64,000 nucleotides of DNA from Microbacterium sp. AZCO (GTDB lineage Bacteria; Actinomycetota; Actinomycetes; Actinomycetales; Microbacteriaceae), in assembly GCF_039614715.1 (NCBI RefSeq), contig NZ_CP154857.1:310001-374000 (forward strand), written 5' to 3'. The notes beneath the pieces are model-generated. The model was not told the DNA's origin, did no database searches, and saw only the letters and a list, made by a program, of their open reading frames with translations. The translations under genes and the position numbers were made by a program. Of this stretch, positions 36,669 through 46,291 are shown in pieces. How positions within the stretch are numbered: the first letter of the stretch is position 1; each line of letters opens with the position of its first letter.

Positions 36669-38498
36669 TCAGTACTTCCTCTCCAACGGCGGGTAGCGCA
36701 ACTCGCCGTCCGCGTTCTTCGTGAAGACGACGGGCTTCCAGTCGAGCCGGATGTGGTCTTCGGCGTTCGACGAGTGCGGGTCGCCCGACAGGTAGGCCAT
36801 CGTGTGCTGCAGGTAGTTCTCGTCGTCGCGCTTGGGGAAGTCGTCGCGCATGTGGCCGCCGCGGCTCTCCTTGCGGTTCTTCGCGGTCACGACGACGACC
36901 TCGGCGAGGTCGAGCAGGAATCCGAGCTCGACGGCCTCGAGCAGGTCGGTGTTGTACCGCTTGCCCTTGTCGTCGACGTGCACGTTCTTGTAGCGGGCAC
37001 GAAGGTCCTCGATCGTGCCGAGCACGTCGGTGAGCGACTCGTCGGTGCGGAACACCTGGGCCTTGCGGTCCATCTCGTCCTGCAGCGTCTTGCGGAGCAC
37101 GGCGACGCGCTCGGTGCCCGCGTTCTCGCGGAGGCCCTCGAGCATGTCGCGGACATCCTTCGCGGGATCCTCGGGGAGGGGCACGAAGTCGGCCGTCTGG
37201 ACGTACTGGACCGCGTTGCGGCCGGCGCGCTTGCCGAAGACGTTGATGTCGAGGAGCGAGTTGGTGCCGAGGCGGTTGGAGCCGTGCACCGAGACGCACG
37301 CGCACTCGCCGGCCGCGTACAGGCCGGGGACGACCGTCGTGTTGTCGCTCAGCACCTCGGCGTTGTTGTTGGTCGGGATGCCGCCCATCGCGTAGTGCGC
37401 CGTCGGCATGACCGGCACGGGCTCGACGACGGGGTCGACGCCCAGGTACGTGCGCGCGAACTCGGTGATGTCGGGGAGCTTCGTCTCGAGCACCTCGGCG
37501 CCGAGGTGCGTGCAGTCCAGCAGCACGTAGTCGCGGTGCGGGCCGGCGCCGCGGCCCTCGGCGACCTCCTGCACCATGCAGCGGCTGACGATGTCGCGCG
37601 GCGCGAGGTCTTTGATGGTCGGCGCGTAGCGCTCCATGAAGCGCTCGCCCGTGACGTTGCGGAGGATCGCGCCCTCACCGCGGGCGCCCTCCGTGAGCAG
37701 GATGCCGAGCCCGGCGAGGCCGGTCGGGTGGAACTGGAAGAACTCCATGTCCTCGAGCGGCAGGCCCTTGCGCCACACGACGCCGACGCCGTCGCCCGTG
37801 AGCGTGTGGGCGTTGGAGGTCGTCTTGAAGATCTTGCCAAAGCCGCCGGTGGCGAAGATGACGGCCTTGGACTGGAAGACGTGCAGGTCGCCCGTCGCCA
37901 GCTCGTACGCCACGACGCCGGCGACCTGCGTGGCGCCCGCGGCATCCTGGACCGTCAGCAGGTCGAGCACGTAGAACTCGTTGAAGAAGTTGATGCCGAG
38001 CTTGACGCAGTTCTGGAAGAGCGTCTGCAGGATCATGTGGCCCGTGCGGTCGGCCGCGTAGCAGGCGCGACGGACCGGGGTCTTGCCGTGGTCGGCCGTG
38101 TGGCCGCCGAAGCGGCGCTGGTCGATCTTGCCCTCGGGCGTGCGGTTGAACGGCAGGCCCATGTTCTCGAGGTCGATGACGGCGTCGATCGCCTCCTTGG
38201 CGAGGATCTCGGCCGCGTCCTGGTCGACGAGATAGTCGCCGCCCTTGACGGTGTCGAAGGTGTGCCACTCCCAGGAGTCCTCTTCGACGTTCGCGAGGGC
38301 CGCCGCCATGCCGCCCTGCGCGGCACCCGTGTGCGAGCGCGTCGGGTACAGCTTCGTGATGACGGCCGTCCGGGCTCCGGGGCCGGCCTCGATCGCGGCG
38401 CGCATCCCGGCGCCGCCGGCGCCCACGATGACGATGTCGAACTGGTGGTAGTGGACGCCGTCCTTGACGTAGCTGTCGGCGTTGGTCTGGGTGCTCAC
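36669..38498 (-). CDS. sdhA: Succinate dehydrogenase flavoprotein subunit
   Basis: Protein of 609 residues that oxidises succinate to fumarate with covalent FAD. The FAD site starts [20 protein letters not shown] near residue 20, the flavinylation histidine is in [17 protein letters not shown], and the active-site segments [13 protein letters not shown] and [12 protein letters not shown] are intact. Its length is normal. The start is a GTG with an upstream GAG-rich leader in the 43-bp gap after sdhD. Confidence 0.97.
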   Translation of the reverse strand: MSTQTNADSYVKDGVHYHQFDIVIVGAGGAGMRAAIEAGPGARTAVITKLYPTRSHTGAAQGGMAAALANVEEDSWEWHTFDTVKGGDYLVDQDAAEILAKEAIDAVIDLENMGLPFNRTPEGKIDQRRFGGHTADHGKTPVRRACYAADRTGHMILQTLFQNCVKLGINFFNEFYVLDLLTVQDAAGATQVAGVVAYELATGDLHVFQSKAVIFATGGFGKIFKTTSNAHTLTGDGVGVVWRKGLPLEDMEFFQFHPTGLAGLGILLTEGARGEGAILRNVTGERFMERYAPTIKDLAPRDIVSRCMVQEVAEGRGAGPHRDYVLLDCTHLGAEVLETKLPDITEFARTYLGVDPVVEPVPVMPTAHYAMGGIPTNNNAEVLSDNTTVVPGLYAAGECACVSVHGSNRLGTNSLLDINVFGKRAGRNAVQYVQTADFVPLPEDPAKDVRDMLEGLRENAGTERVAVLRKTLQDEMDRKAQVFRTDESLTDVLGTIEDLRARYKNVHVDDKGKRYNTDLLEAVELGFLLDLAEVVVVTAKNRKESRGGHMRDDFPKRDDENYLQHTMAYLSGDPHSSNAEDHIRLDWKPVVFTKNADGELRYPPLERKY

Positions 38499-38541
38499 GT
38501 GAAGGATGCTCTCGTCTCTGTCGTACTCGCGGCGGCGACGC

Positions 38542-38994
38542 TCAGCCGGCGACGCTCTGGCACATCTCCCAGAGGGAGCTGTCCTGAGTGACGCCGATGC
38601 AGGGGTCGAAGGTGAACACCACGAGGGTGCCGAGGAGGATGAGGAAGCCGGCCGCGAGCCAGAGCGCCCACACGAGGACCCGGCGGGCGCCGTTGTGCGT
38701 CACGTAGTCGTTGACGATCGTGCGCATGCCGTTCGCGCCGTGGATCAGCGCGAGCCACAGCATGATGACGTCCCACCACTGCCAGAACGGGGAGGCGTAC
38801 TTGCCCGCGACGAATGCGAAGTCGATCTGGTGGATGCCGTCACCGGTCAGCAGGTTGACGAAGAGGTGCCCGAAGATGAGGACGACCAGCAGCACGCCCG
38901 AGGCGCGCATGTAGATCCAGCCCCACTTCTCGAGGTTCGGACCCTTGCGGCGCGGAGCGGCGATGGGGGAGCGCGGAGCGGCGACGGTGCTCAT
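38542..38994 (-). CDS. sdhD: Succinate dehydrogenase hydrophobic membrane anchor subunit
   Basis: Membrane protein of 150 residues with three helices; the first ([19 protein letters not shown]) carries the histidine expected near the quinone/heme site and the second includes [22 protein letters not shown]. The N-terminus is basic. It pairs with SdhC to anchor SdhAB and reduce menaquinone. The start ATG overlaps the sdhC stop (TGATG). Confidence 0.93.
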   Translation of the reverse strand: MSTVAAPRSPIAAPRRKGPNLEKWGWIYMRASGVLLVVLIFGHLFVNLLTGDGIHQIDFAFVAGKYASPFWQWWDVIMLWLALIHGANGMRTIVNDYVTHNGARRVLVWALWLAAGFLILLGTLVVFTFDPCIGVTQDSSLWEMCQSVAG

Positions 38995-39428
38995 CAGTGA
39001 CCCCCTCCCGTGGCTGCGAAGACGTTCATGAGGTGACGCGGCGCGAAGCCGAGCATCGTGACGGCCCACAGGCCCAGGACGCCCCACCACAGCTGCCGCT
39101 GATGACGTGTGGCCCAGGGCCAGAAGTCGACCAGGATGATGCGCAGGCCGTTGTAGGCGTGGTACGCGATGGCTGCGACGAGCACGACCTCGCCGAGACC
39201 CATGATCGGGTTCTTGTACGTGCCGATGACGGCGTTGTACGCCTCGGGCGACACCCGGACGAGCGCCGTGTCGAGCACGTGCACGAGCAGGAAGAAGAAG
39301 ATCGCCACGCCCGTGATGCGGTGGAGGACCCACGACCACATGCCTTCGCGGCCGCGGTACAGCGTGCCTCGCGGCACTCTCGACGTGGTCTCTGCGACCG
39401 ACGGTGTGACGCGTGCTGGTGCAGACAC
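38994..39428 (-). CDS. sdhC: Succinate dehydrogenase cytochrome b556 subunit
   Basis: Membrane protein of 144 residues, first gene of sdhCDAB. The helix 1 signature HRITGVAIFFFLLVHVLDTALV includes the conserved histidines of the SdhC family, and AIAYHAYNGLRIILVDF is the heme-ligand helix. The start is a GTG with GGAGG eight bases upstream. A 16-bp palindrome lies 137 bp upstream in the gap shared with manC. Confidence 0.94.
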   Translation of the reverse strand: MSAPARVTPSVAETTSRVPRGTLYRGREGMWSWVLHRITGVAIFFFLLVHVLDTALVRVSPEAYNAVIGTYKNPIMGLGEVVLVAAIAYHAYNGLRIILVDFWPWATRHQRQLWWGVLGLWAVTMLGFAPRHLMNVFAATGGGH

Positions 39429-39564
39429 GGGCCGTCCTCCCTGACTCGAACACTGTGTGGAGGGGCGGGACTCTGCCCCTCGGGGAATGCCTCCCCTGCG
39501 TCACGCGGGCGCACCAGCATCCTATTCCCGTGATTCCGCGCGGGGGGATAAGGCGGTCCTAACT

Positions 39565-39580
39565 ATCTCGACATCGAGAT
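39565..39580. promoter_or_regulatory. 16-bp palindrome between sdhC and manC
   Basis: ATCTCGACATCGAGAT, perfect 7-bp arms around CA, followed by a third TCGAGA half site at 39582-39587. It is located 137 bp before sdhC and 87 bp before manC, in a 238-bp divergent gap that otherwise has no gene. It is a strong candidate operator; the regulator is unknown. Confidence 0.5.
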
Positions 39581-39666
39581 ATCGAGAGGGCCGATGGATG
39601 CCGGACTTCACGTTCCCGACAACTCGCCGACATGCCCCCGCAACGCCCGTCGGTAGCCTGGGGAGC

Positions 39667-40779
39667 ATGCCAGAGCCGATCAAGGACTTCTACGCCGTCA
39701 TCCCCGCGGGCGGCATCGGCAGCCGGCTGTGGCCGCTGTCCCGGGCGGGCGCCCCCAAGTTCCTCCACGACCTGACGGGATCGGGGCAGACCCTCCTGCG
39801 CGACACGTGGGACCGCCTCGAGCCCATCGCGGGCCGCGACCGCATCGCGGTCGTCACCGGGCGGGCGCACCGCGCCGCCGTCGAGCGCGAGCTCCCCGGC
39901 GTGCCCGACAAGAACGTCTTCCTCGAGTCGGAGCCGCGCGACTCCGCGGCCGCGATCGGCCTCGCCGCGGCGATCCTCGCCCGCCGCGAGCCCGACGTCA
40001 TCATCGGCTCGTTCGCCGCCGACCACGTCATCCGGGGCACGCAGGTCTTCGACTGGGCCGTCCGGCAGGCGGTCGCGACGGCGCGCGAGGGCTACATCTG
40101 CACGATCGGCATCCCGCCCGTCGAGCCGTCGGTGGGCTTCGGCTACATCAAGAAGTCCGGCGAGATCGTCGTCGAGGGCGCTCCCGAGGCCGCGCTCGTG
40201 GAGCGCTTCGTCGAGAAGCCCGACCTGGAGACCGCCAAGGAGTACTACGCCGACCGCTCCTACCTGTGGAATGCGGGCATGTTCATCACGCGCGCCGACG
40301 TGCTGCTCGCCGAGCTCGAGCGCAACCAGCCCGAGCTGCACGCCGGACTCCTCGAGCTCGCCGAGGCGTGGGACGACCGCGACGCCCGCGGGCCGGTCGT
40401 CGACCGCGTGTGGCCCCGTCTGACCAAGATCGCGATCGACTACGCCGTCGCCGAGCCCGCCGCCGACCGCGGCCGCCTCGCCGTCATCCCGGGGCACTTC
40501 GACTGGGACGACGTCGGCGACTTCGCGAGCCTCGCCAAGCTCAACTCGCGCGGGCGCAACGACCTCGCGATCCTCGGCGAGAACGCGCGCATCCTCGCCG
40601 ACGCCTCGAGCGGCATCGTCGTGAGCCAGACCACCCGGGTCATCAGCGTCATCGGCGTCAAGGACATCGTGATCGTCGACACGGAGGACGCCCTCCTCGT
40701 CACGACGAGCGAGCACGCGCAGCGCGTGAAGGGCGTCGTCGACGCCCTCAAGGTCAACGGCCGGGGCGACGTGCTCTGA
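39667..40779 (+). CDS. manC: Mannose-1-phosphate guanylyltransferase
   Basis: Nucleotidyltransferase of 370 residues making GDP-mannose from mannose 1-phosphate and GTP, for mannosylated glycans and lipids. The signature loop AVIPAGGIGSRLWPLSRAGAPKFL lies at the N-terminus (key residues G-G-x-G-x-R-L-W-P), followed by SEPRDSAAAIGLAAAIL and the metal-site GSFAADHVI. FVEKPDLETAK and SYLWNAGMF are also diagnostic. The C-terminal beta-helix (about 270-370) is short, without an isomerase domain. ATG follows a TAGCCT -10 box by seven bases, so it is probably leaderless. Confidence 0.94.
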   Translation: MPEPIKDFYAVIPAGGIGSRLWPLSRAGAPKFLHDLTGSGQTLLRDTWDRLEPIAGRDRIAVVTGRAHRAAVERELPGVPDKNVFLESEPRDSAAAIGLAAAILARREPDVIIGSFAADHVIRGTQVFDWAVRQAVATAREGYICTIGIPPVEPSVGFGYIKKSGEIVVEGAPEAALVERFVEKPDLETAKEYYADRSYLWNAGMFITRADVLLAELERNQPELHAGLLELAEAWDDRDARGPVVDRVWPRLTKIAIDYAVAEPAADRGRLAVIPGHFDWDDVGDFASLAKLNSRGRNDLAILGENARILADASSGIVVSQTTRVISVIGVKDIVIVDTEDALLVTTSEHAQRVKGVVDALKVNGRGDVL

Positions 40780-40795
40780 ACCGGTCGCGGGTGAG

Positions 40796-40823
40796 CCGGA
40801 GTCGCACAAAGTGCGGCATCCGG
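40796..40823 (+). terminator. Stem-loop after manC
   Basis: Arms CCGGA-GT-CGCAC and GTGCG-GCA-TCCGG around an AAA loop, 16 bp after the manC stop and before the BMP leader. It has no T-tract; an operator role is possible. Confidence 0.5.
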
Positions 40824-40866
40824 TTCCCTGCGTGTTGCGTCTTTGTAACCATTCGCGCCCATGAGC

Positions 40867-40957
40867 GGTGCAAGGATGCAAGTCCCCGGTCACAGTAGGT
40901 AACTTCTGTTCTGCACCCGCGAGGTACGCGGGTGGGGAACCCGCGAGGTCCGCGGGT
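40867..40957 (+). ncRNA. Structured leader RNA of the nucleoside-uptake operon (candidate riboswitch or attenuator)
   Basis: The 5' region of the BMP gene can fold into three units. A closing stem GGTGCA (40867-40872) with TGCACC (40912-40917) encloses a CAGTAG-GTAA-CTTCTG hairpin with a GNRA-type loop (40893-40908) and the unpaired block CAAGTCCCCGGTCA. Two near-identical hairpins follow, ACCCGCGAGGTACGCGGGT (40915-40933) and the same with one base change (40939-40957). The first overlaps the closing stem by three bases, so the two folds are mutually exclusive, as in a switch. I cannot match it to a known riboswitch. The ligand, if any, might be a nucleoside or nucleobase. Confidence 0.45.
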
Positions 40958-40978
40958 CATCTTCCGTGGGAGGCAGAC

Positions 40979-42088
40979 TTGACCATTTCCACCCGAACGC
41001 GACTGCTCGGCGGACTCGTCGCCGCCGGCCTCGTCGTCGCCCTCGCGGGCTGCGCATCCGCGCCCGAGGAGTCGGAGTCGAGCGGTGCCGCCACCGGCGC
41101 GGCCGTCGCCGGCTTCAAGCCCTGCATGGTCTCCGACGCGGGCGGCTTCGACGACAAGTCGTTCAACCAGCTCGGCTACGAGGGCCTGCAGAAGGCCGCT
41201 GAGGAGCTGGGCGTCGACTTCAAGGCCGTCGAGTCGAACTCCGAGACCGACTTCGCGCCGAACATCGACACGCTCGTCAACCAGAACTGCACGCTCATCA
41301 TCACGGTCGGCTTCGCGCTCGCGCAGGCCGCGGGCGAGGCGGCCAAGGCCAACCCCGACATCGACTTCGTCTCGATCGACGACCCGGTCGACAACGACTT
41401 CGACGGCAAGACCGACTCGCCGAACATCAAGCCGATCATCTTCGACACCGCGCAGGCGGCGTTCATGGCCGGCTATGCGGCGTCGTCGTTCTCCGAGGCC
41501 AAGAAGGTCGGAACGTTCGGCGGCATGAACTTCCCGACGGTCTCGATCTTCATGGACGGCTTCGCCCAGGGCGTCGAGTACTGGAACAAGGAGAAGGGCG
41601 ACAACGTCCAGGTCGTCGGCTGGAACCGCGACACGCAGGACGGCTCGTTCACGGGCGGCTTCGACGCCAACCAGGACGCCATCAACACGGCGCAGGGCAT
41701 CGTCGACCAGGGCGTCGACGTGCTGCTCCCCGTCGGCGGTCCGATCTACCAGAGCGCCGCTTCGGTGATCCGCGGCTCCGGTCGTGACATCGCCCTCATC
41801 GGCGTCGACGCCGACGTGTACGAGACCGACCCGACCGTCGGCGACCTGCTGCTCACGTCGATCCGCAAGCTCATCGACGTCGGCGTCGAGGACGCCGTCA
41901 TGGCCGCGGGCAAGGGCAACTTCGACGCGACGCCGTTCGTCGGCACGCTGAAGAACGACGGCGTGGGACTCGCTCCGTTCCACGACTTCGAGAGCAAGGT
42001 CTCGCCCGACCTCCAGGGTGAGCTCGACAAGATCAAGGCCGGCATCATCGACGGCTCCATCACGGTCGAGTCCTACCTCAACAAGTGA
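40979..42088 (+). CDS. BMP-family nucleoside-binding lipoprotein
   Basis: Extracellular receptor of 369 residues for an ABC nucleoside importer (BmpA/PnrA/NupN type). The signal peptide LLGGLVAAGLVVALAGC ends in the lipobox with Cys25. The mature protein shows the family motifs DAGGFDDKSFNQLGYEGLQ near residue 50, AFMAGYAASSFSEAKKVG and TFGGMNFPTVSIFMDGFAQGV, and a C-terminal IDGSITVESY. The start is TTG 40979, placed by GTGGGAGG five bases upstream. It begins an operon with one ATPase, two permeases and three salvage enzymes. Confidence 0.9.
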   Translation: MTISTRTRLLGGLVAAGLVVALAGCASAPEESESSGAATGAAVAGFKPCMVSDAGGFDDKSFNQLGYEGLQKAAEELGVDFKAVESNSETDFAPNIDTLVNQNCTLIITVGFALAQAAGEAAKANPDIDFVSIDDPVDNDFDGKTDSPNIKPIIFDTAQAAFMAGYAASSFSEAKKVGTFGGMNFPTVSIFMDGFAQGVEYWNKEKGDNVQVVGWNRDTQDGSFTGGFDANQDAINTAQGIVDQGVDVLLPVGGPIYQSAASVIRGSGRDIALIGVDADVYETDPTVGDLLLTSIRKLIDVGVEDAVMAAGKGNFDATPFVGTLKNDGVGLAPFHDFESKVSPDLQGELDKIKAGIIDGSITVESYLNK

Positions 42089-42202
42089 TCCATCCCGTGT
42101 GGGGAGGTCGGTCCGCCGGCCTCCCCACACGCGTGTCCGAGGTTCGCCGAACCCGCGCCTGTCCGGTGCGCCGCCGCATCCCCTCTCACTAGGATCTGCC
42201 CT

Positions 42203-43723
42203 ATGAAGCTCGAACTCCGCGGCATCACCAAGCGGTTCGGCACCCTCGTCGCCAACGACCACATCGACCTCGTCGTCGAGCCGGGCGAGATCCACTGCCT
42301 GCTCGGTGAGAACGGCGCGGGCAAGTCGACGCTGATGAACGTCCTCTACGGCCTGTACACGGCCGACGAGGGCGTCATCCTCCTCGACGACCACGTGCAG
42401 AACTTCCAGGGCCCGGGCGACGCGATGCACGCGGGCATCGGCATGGTGCACCAGCACTTCATGCTCATCCCCGTCTTCACCGTGGCCGAGAACGTCATGC
42501 TCGGCAACGAGTCCACGCGCGGGGGAGGGTTCCTCGACCTCGCGGCGGCGCGCGAGCGCGTGCGCGAGATCTCCGCCCGCTTCGGCTTCCAGGTCGACCC
42601 GGACGCGCTCGTCGAAGACCTGCCCGTCGGCGTCCAGCAGCGGGTCGAGATCATCAAGGCCCTCTCGCGCGACGCGAAGGTGCTCGTGTTCGACGAGCCG
42701 ACGGCGGTGCTCACCCCCCAGGAGACCGACGAGCTCATGGAGATCATGCGCCAGCTCAAGGCGTCCGGGGCATCCATCGTCTTCATCACGCACAAGCTCC
42801 GCGAGGTGCGCGAGGTCGCCGACCGCATCACCGTCATCCGCCTCGGAAAGGTCGTCGGCGAGGCGTCGCCGACCGCGTCCAACGCCGAGCTGGCGTCGAT
42901 GATGGTCGGCCGAGCCGTCGAACTGACGGTCAAGAAGGACGCACCTCGCCCCAACGACCGCACGCTCGTCGTCGAGGGCCTCAGCGTCATCGACCCGATC
43001 GGCCAGGTCGTCGTCGACGACGTGAGCTTCGAGGTGCGCGGCGGCGAAGTGCTCGCCGTCGCGGGCGTGCAGGGCAACGGCCAGACCGAGCTGACCGAGG
43101 CGCTCATCGGGCTGCAGCCGCAGGTGCGCGGGTCGATCGTCCTCAACGGCGAGGAGCTCGTCGGCAAGAGCGTGCGGCACATCCTCGACGAGGGCGTCGG
43201 CTTCGTGCCGGAGGACCGCAACGAGGACGGGCTCGTCGGCACCTTCTCGATCGCCGAGAACCTCATGCTCGACCGCTCGAACGGCGCCCCCTTCGTGAAG
43301 GCGGGCAACCTGCAGCGCAGCACGCTCGCCGACTTCGCGAAGGACCGGTTCCGCGAGTTCGACGTGCGCGCGCAGGGCATCGAGACGCCCGTCGGCACGC
43401 TCTCCGGCGGCAATCAGCAGAAGGTCGTGCTCGCGCGCGAGCTCAGCCGCGACCTGTCGCTCCTCGTCGCGGCGCAGCCGACGCGCGGCGTCGACGTCGG
43501 CTCGATCGAGTTCATCCACAAGCGCATCATCGAGACGCGTGACGCCGGGGTGCCCGTCGTCGTGGTGTCCACCGAGCTCGACGAGGTCGCGGCGCTCGCC
43601 GATCGCATCATGGTGATGTACCGCGGGCGCATCGTGGGGATCGTGCCGGGAGACACGCCGCGCGAAGTGCTCGGGCTGATGATGGCGGGCGAGTCCGCCA
43701 CCGGGGAAGGGGCCGCCGCGTGA
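42203..43723 (+). CDS. ABC nucleoside importer ATP-binding protein with two ATPase domains (YufO/NupO-like)
   Basis: Cytoplasmic ATPase of 506 residues with two fused ABC domains. The first (about 1-240) has Walker A GENGAGKSTLMNVLYG, IGMVHQHFMLIPVFTVAENV and Walker B VLVFDEPTAVL. The second (about 255-500) has a degenerate Walker A GVQGNGQTEL and the signature LSGGNQQKVVLAREL. The degenerate second site AQPTRGVDV is the family norm. ATG follows a TAGGAT -10 box by seven bases, so an internal leaderless transcript is likely besides the operon message. It overlaps the permease by GTGA. Confidence 0.92.
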   Translation: MKLELRGITKRFGTLVANDHIDLVVEPGEIHCLLGENGAGKSTLMNVLYGLYTADEGVILLDDHVQNFQGPGDAMHAGIGMVHQHFMLIPVFTVAENVMLGNESTRGGGFLDLAAARERVREISARFGFQVDPDALVEDLPVGVQQRVEIIKALSRDAKVLVFDEPTAVLTPQETDELMEIMRQLKASGASIVFITHKLREVREVADRITVIRLGKVVGEASPTASNAELASMMVGRAVELTVKKDAPRPNDRTLVVEGLSVIDPIGQVVVDDVSFEVRGGEVLAVAGVQGNGQTELTEALIGLQPQVRGSIVLNGEELVGKSVRHILDEGVGFVPEDRNEDGLVGTFSIAENLMLDRSNGAPFVKAGNLQRSTLADFAKDRFREFDVRAQGIETPVGTLSGGNQQKVVLARELSRDLSLLVAAQPTRGVDVGSIEFIHKRIIETRDAGVPVVVVSTELDEVAALADRIMVMYRGRIVGIVPGDTPREVLGLMMAGESATGEGAAA

Positions 43724-45000
43724 CAACTCCGTCCGAGCCGAGCGAGGTCCCTCCTCCCTCGAAGTGGCATGACACATTCCGCCGCATCACGCAGGGCAAT
43801 GCGATCATCTCGGTCCTCGCCGTGCTCCTCGCGCTCATCGTGGGCGGCATCCTGATCGCCGTCACCGATGAAGACGTGCAGGCCGCGGCGAAGTACTTCT
43901 TCGCTCGCCCGGGTGACACGATCACCGCGGTCTGGAACGCCGTGTGGGGCGCCTACTCCGCCCTGTTCCAGGGAGCGGTCTACAACTTCGGCGCGCCGAC
44001 CTTCGCCCGAGCCATCCGCCCGCTGACCGAGACGCTCACGTTCGCCACCCCGCTCATCGCGGCAGGCCTCGGTGTCGCGCTCGCGTTCCGGATCGGCATG
44101 TTCAACATCGGCGGCCGCGGCCAGATGCTCATGGCCGCCGCCGCGGCCGGCTACATCGGGTTCGCGTGGGACCTGCCGTTCCCGCTGCACATGATCGTCG
44201 CCCTCCTCGCCGGTCTCATCGCCGGCGCCCTGTGGGCGGGCATCGCGGGCGTCCTCAAGGCCACGACGGGTGCGCATGAGGTCATCGTGACGATCATGCT
44301 CAACTACGTCGCGTTCTACCTCATCTCGTGGATGCTGCGCACGCCGGGCCTCCTCCAGGCACCGGGGTCGAGCAACCCCAAGACGGCGCCGATGAAGGAG
44401 ACCGCGATCTTCCCCGACCTGCTCGGGCCGCAGTTCAACCTGCACTTCGGATTCATCCTCTCGATCGCCGCGACCTTCCTCGTCGCGTGGATCATCAACC
44501 GCTCGTCACTCGGCTTCAAGTTCCGCGCCGTGGGCGTGAACCCGAACGCCGCGCGCGTCGCGGGCATCAACGTCCGCAACATGTACATCTACGGGATGCT
44601 GATCTCCGGCGCGCTGCTGGGTCTCGCCGGTGTCAACCAGGTGCTCGGCACGATCACGACGGGCTTCAGCGCCGACATCGACGCGGGCATCGGCTTCGAC
44701 GCCATCACGGTCGCGCTGCTCGGACGCTCGACGCCCTGGGGCACGTTCGCAGCCGGCATCCTGTTCGGCGCCTTCAAGGCCGGCGGATTCTCGATGCAGG
44801 CGGCAGAGCAGATCCCGATCGAGATCGTCGCGGTCGTCCAGTCGCTCATCGTCCTGTTCATCGCGGCACCGCCGCTCGTGCGGACGATCTTCTTCCTCCC
44901 CTCGCCCGAACGGGATCGCCGCCGCGCCGAGAAGGCCCGGCAGAAGGCGCTCAAGGCCGAGGTCAAGGCCGACACCGAGCTCGAGGGAGCCGCGAAGTGA
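43720..45000 (+). CDS. ABC nucleoside importer permease (YufP/NupP-like)
   Basis: Membrane protein of 426 residues. After a cytoplasmic N-terminus there are about ten helices; FRIGMFNIGGRGQMLMAAAAAG and AHEVIVTIMLNYVAFYL are hallmark segments of this BPD_transp_2 group. The RAVGVNPNAARVAGINV region is the coupling loop. The C-terminus is a charged tail (RRRAEKARQKALKAEVKAD) likely to be helical. GTG start overlaps the ATPase stop. Confidence 0.92.
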   Translation: MTTPSEPSEVPPPSKWHDTFRRITQGNAIISVLAVLLALIVGGILIAVTDEDVQAAAKYFFARPGDTITAVWNAVWGAYSALFQGAVYNFGAPTFARAIRPLTETLTFATPLIAAGLGVALAFRIGMFNIGGRGQMLMAAAAAGYIGFAWDLPFPLHMIVALLAGLIAGALWAGIAGVLKATTGAHEVIVTIMLNYVAFYLISWMLRTPGLLQAPGSSNPKTAPMKETAIFPDLLGPQFNLHFGFILSIAATFLVAWIINRSSLGFKFRAVGVNPNAARVAGINVRNMYIYGMLISGALLGLAGVNQVLGTITTGFSADIDAGIGFDAITVALLGRSTPWGTFAAGILFGAFKAGGFSMQAAEQIPIEIVAVVQSLIVLFIAAPPLVRTIFFLPSPERDRRRAEKARQKALKAEVKADTELEGAAK

Positions 45001-46286
45001 CGACTCCGATGGTCTCGACGGAAGGGCTCATGCCCGTCGAAGGCATGCAGAAGACGGTCATCCGCAGCTGGAAGGCGCCGATCGCGCTCGCGATCTTCAC
45101 CGCGCTGTACGCGCTGCTGCTCGTCGCCGCGCCGCGCGACGGCGTCACGACGTTCCGCCTGTCGACCGATGCCGACGCGATCAAGCTCCCCGACCTCGTC
45201 GTCCCCGTCATGCCGACGGCGTGGATCTGCTTCGCGTTCCTCGTGCTGCTCACGCTCGCGTCGTTCTTCCTCGTGCGCGCCGGCGGCCGATCGCCGCTGT
45301 GGATCGTCATCGCCTACATCCTCATCGCGGTGTTCGGATTCCTCACGTGGGCGGCGGCGGGCGCGGCGATCCCGGTCACGGGTCTCCTCGCCGGCTCGCT
45401 GACCCTCGCCATCCCGCTGATCTACGGCGCCCTCGGCGGCGTCATCGGCGAGCGCGCGGGCGTGGTCAACATCGCGATCGAGGGTCAGCTGCTCGCGGGC
45501 GCCTTCACGGCCGCGATCGTCGCGACGATCACAGGTCAGCCCATCCTCGGACTCGTCGCGGCGGCGTTCGCGGGTGTGCTGGTCGCGGCCGTCCTCGCGG
45601 CGTTCGCGATCCGGTACCTCGTCGACCAGGTCATCGTCGGCGTCGTGCTGAACGTCCTCGTGGCCGGCCTCACGAGCTTCCTCTACTCGCAGGTGCTGCA
45701 GCCCAACGCCGCGCAGCTGAACGCCCCGCCGCGCTTCCCGCGCATCCCGATCCCGATCCTCAGCGAGATCCCCGTCATCGGGCCCGTGTTCTTCCGGCAG
45801 ACGATCCTCGTGTACCTCATGTACATCGCCGTCGCGGTCGTCTACGTCGGGATGTTCCACACCCGGTGGGGCCTGCGCCTGCGCGCCGTCGGCGAGCACC
45901 CGCAGGCCGCCGACACGGTGGGCATCAAGGTCAACGCCACGCGCTTCTGGAACGTCATCCTCGCCGGCGCCATCGCCGGCATCGGCGGCACCGTGTTCAC
46001 GATCGGCAACGGCATCGCCTTCAACAAGGAGATGACGGCGGGCGCCGGCTTCATCGCCCTCGCGGCGGTCATCTTCGGACAGTGGGATCCGATCAAGGCG
46101 ACGCTCGCCGCACTGCTCTTCGGCTTCGCATCCAGCCTGCAGAATACGCTCAGCGTCATCGGGTCGCCCGTGCCGAGCGAGTTCATGCTGATGCTGCCGT
46201 ACCTCGTCACGATCTTCGTCGTCGCCGGCGTCGTCGGGAAGTCCAGAGCTCCCGCCGCCGACGGCAAACCGTACATCAAGGGGTGA
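44997..46286 (+). CDS. ABC nucleoside importer permease (YufQ/NupQ-like)
   Basis: Membrane protein of 429 residues, second permease of the importer. It has an extra N-terminal region of three hydrophobic segments (about 25-145) before the conserved core, which includes GGVIGERAGVVNIAIEGQLLAGAF and VDQVIVGVVLNVLVAGLTSF. The RAVGEHPQAADTVGIKV loop contacts the ATPase. GTG 44997 overlaps the preceding stop. The longer N-terminus relative to Bacillus NupQ is usual in actinobacteria. Confidence 0.9.
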   Translation: MTTPMVSTEGLMPVEGMQKTVIRSWKAPIALAIFTALYALLLVAAPRDGVTTFRLSTDADAIKLPDLVVPVMPTAWICFAFLVLLTLASFFLVRAGGRSPLWIVIAYILIAVFGFLTWAAAGAAIPVTGLLAGSLTLAIPLIYGALGGVIGERAGVVNIAIEGQLLAGAFTAAIVATITGQPILGLVAAAFAGVLVAAVLAAFAIRYLVDQVIVGVVLNVLVAGLTSFLYSQVLQPNAAQLNAPPRFPRIPIPILSEIPVIGPVFFRQTILVYLMYIAVAVVYVGMFHTRWGLRLRAVGEHPQAADTVGIKVNATRFWNVILAGAIAGIGGTVFTIGNGIAFNKEMTAGAGFIALAAVIFGQWDPIKATLAALLFGFASSLQNTLSVIGSPVPSEFMLMLPYLVTIFVVAGVVGKSRAPAADGKPYIKG

Positions 46287-46291
46287 TCCGG

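Noticed and set aside
40860..40978. Purine or cobalamin riboswitch as the BMP leader
   Set aside because: The conserved purine junction loops and the cobalamin-box sequence are not present, so it is listed only as an unclassified structured leader.
40754..43777. A 1007-codon open frame on the minus strand opposite the BMP operon
   Set aside because: It is an artefact of high GC third positions. It overlaps the well-supported BMP receptor and ATPase genes and its translation is Arg/Asp/Val-rich without any recognisable domain.
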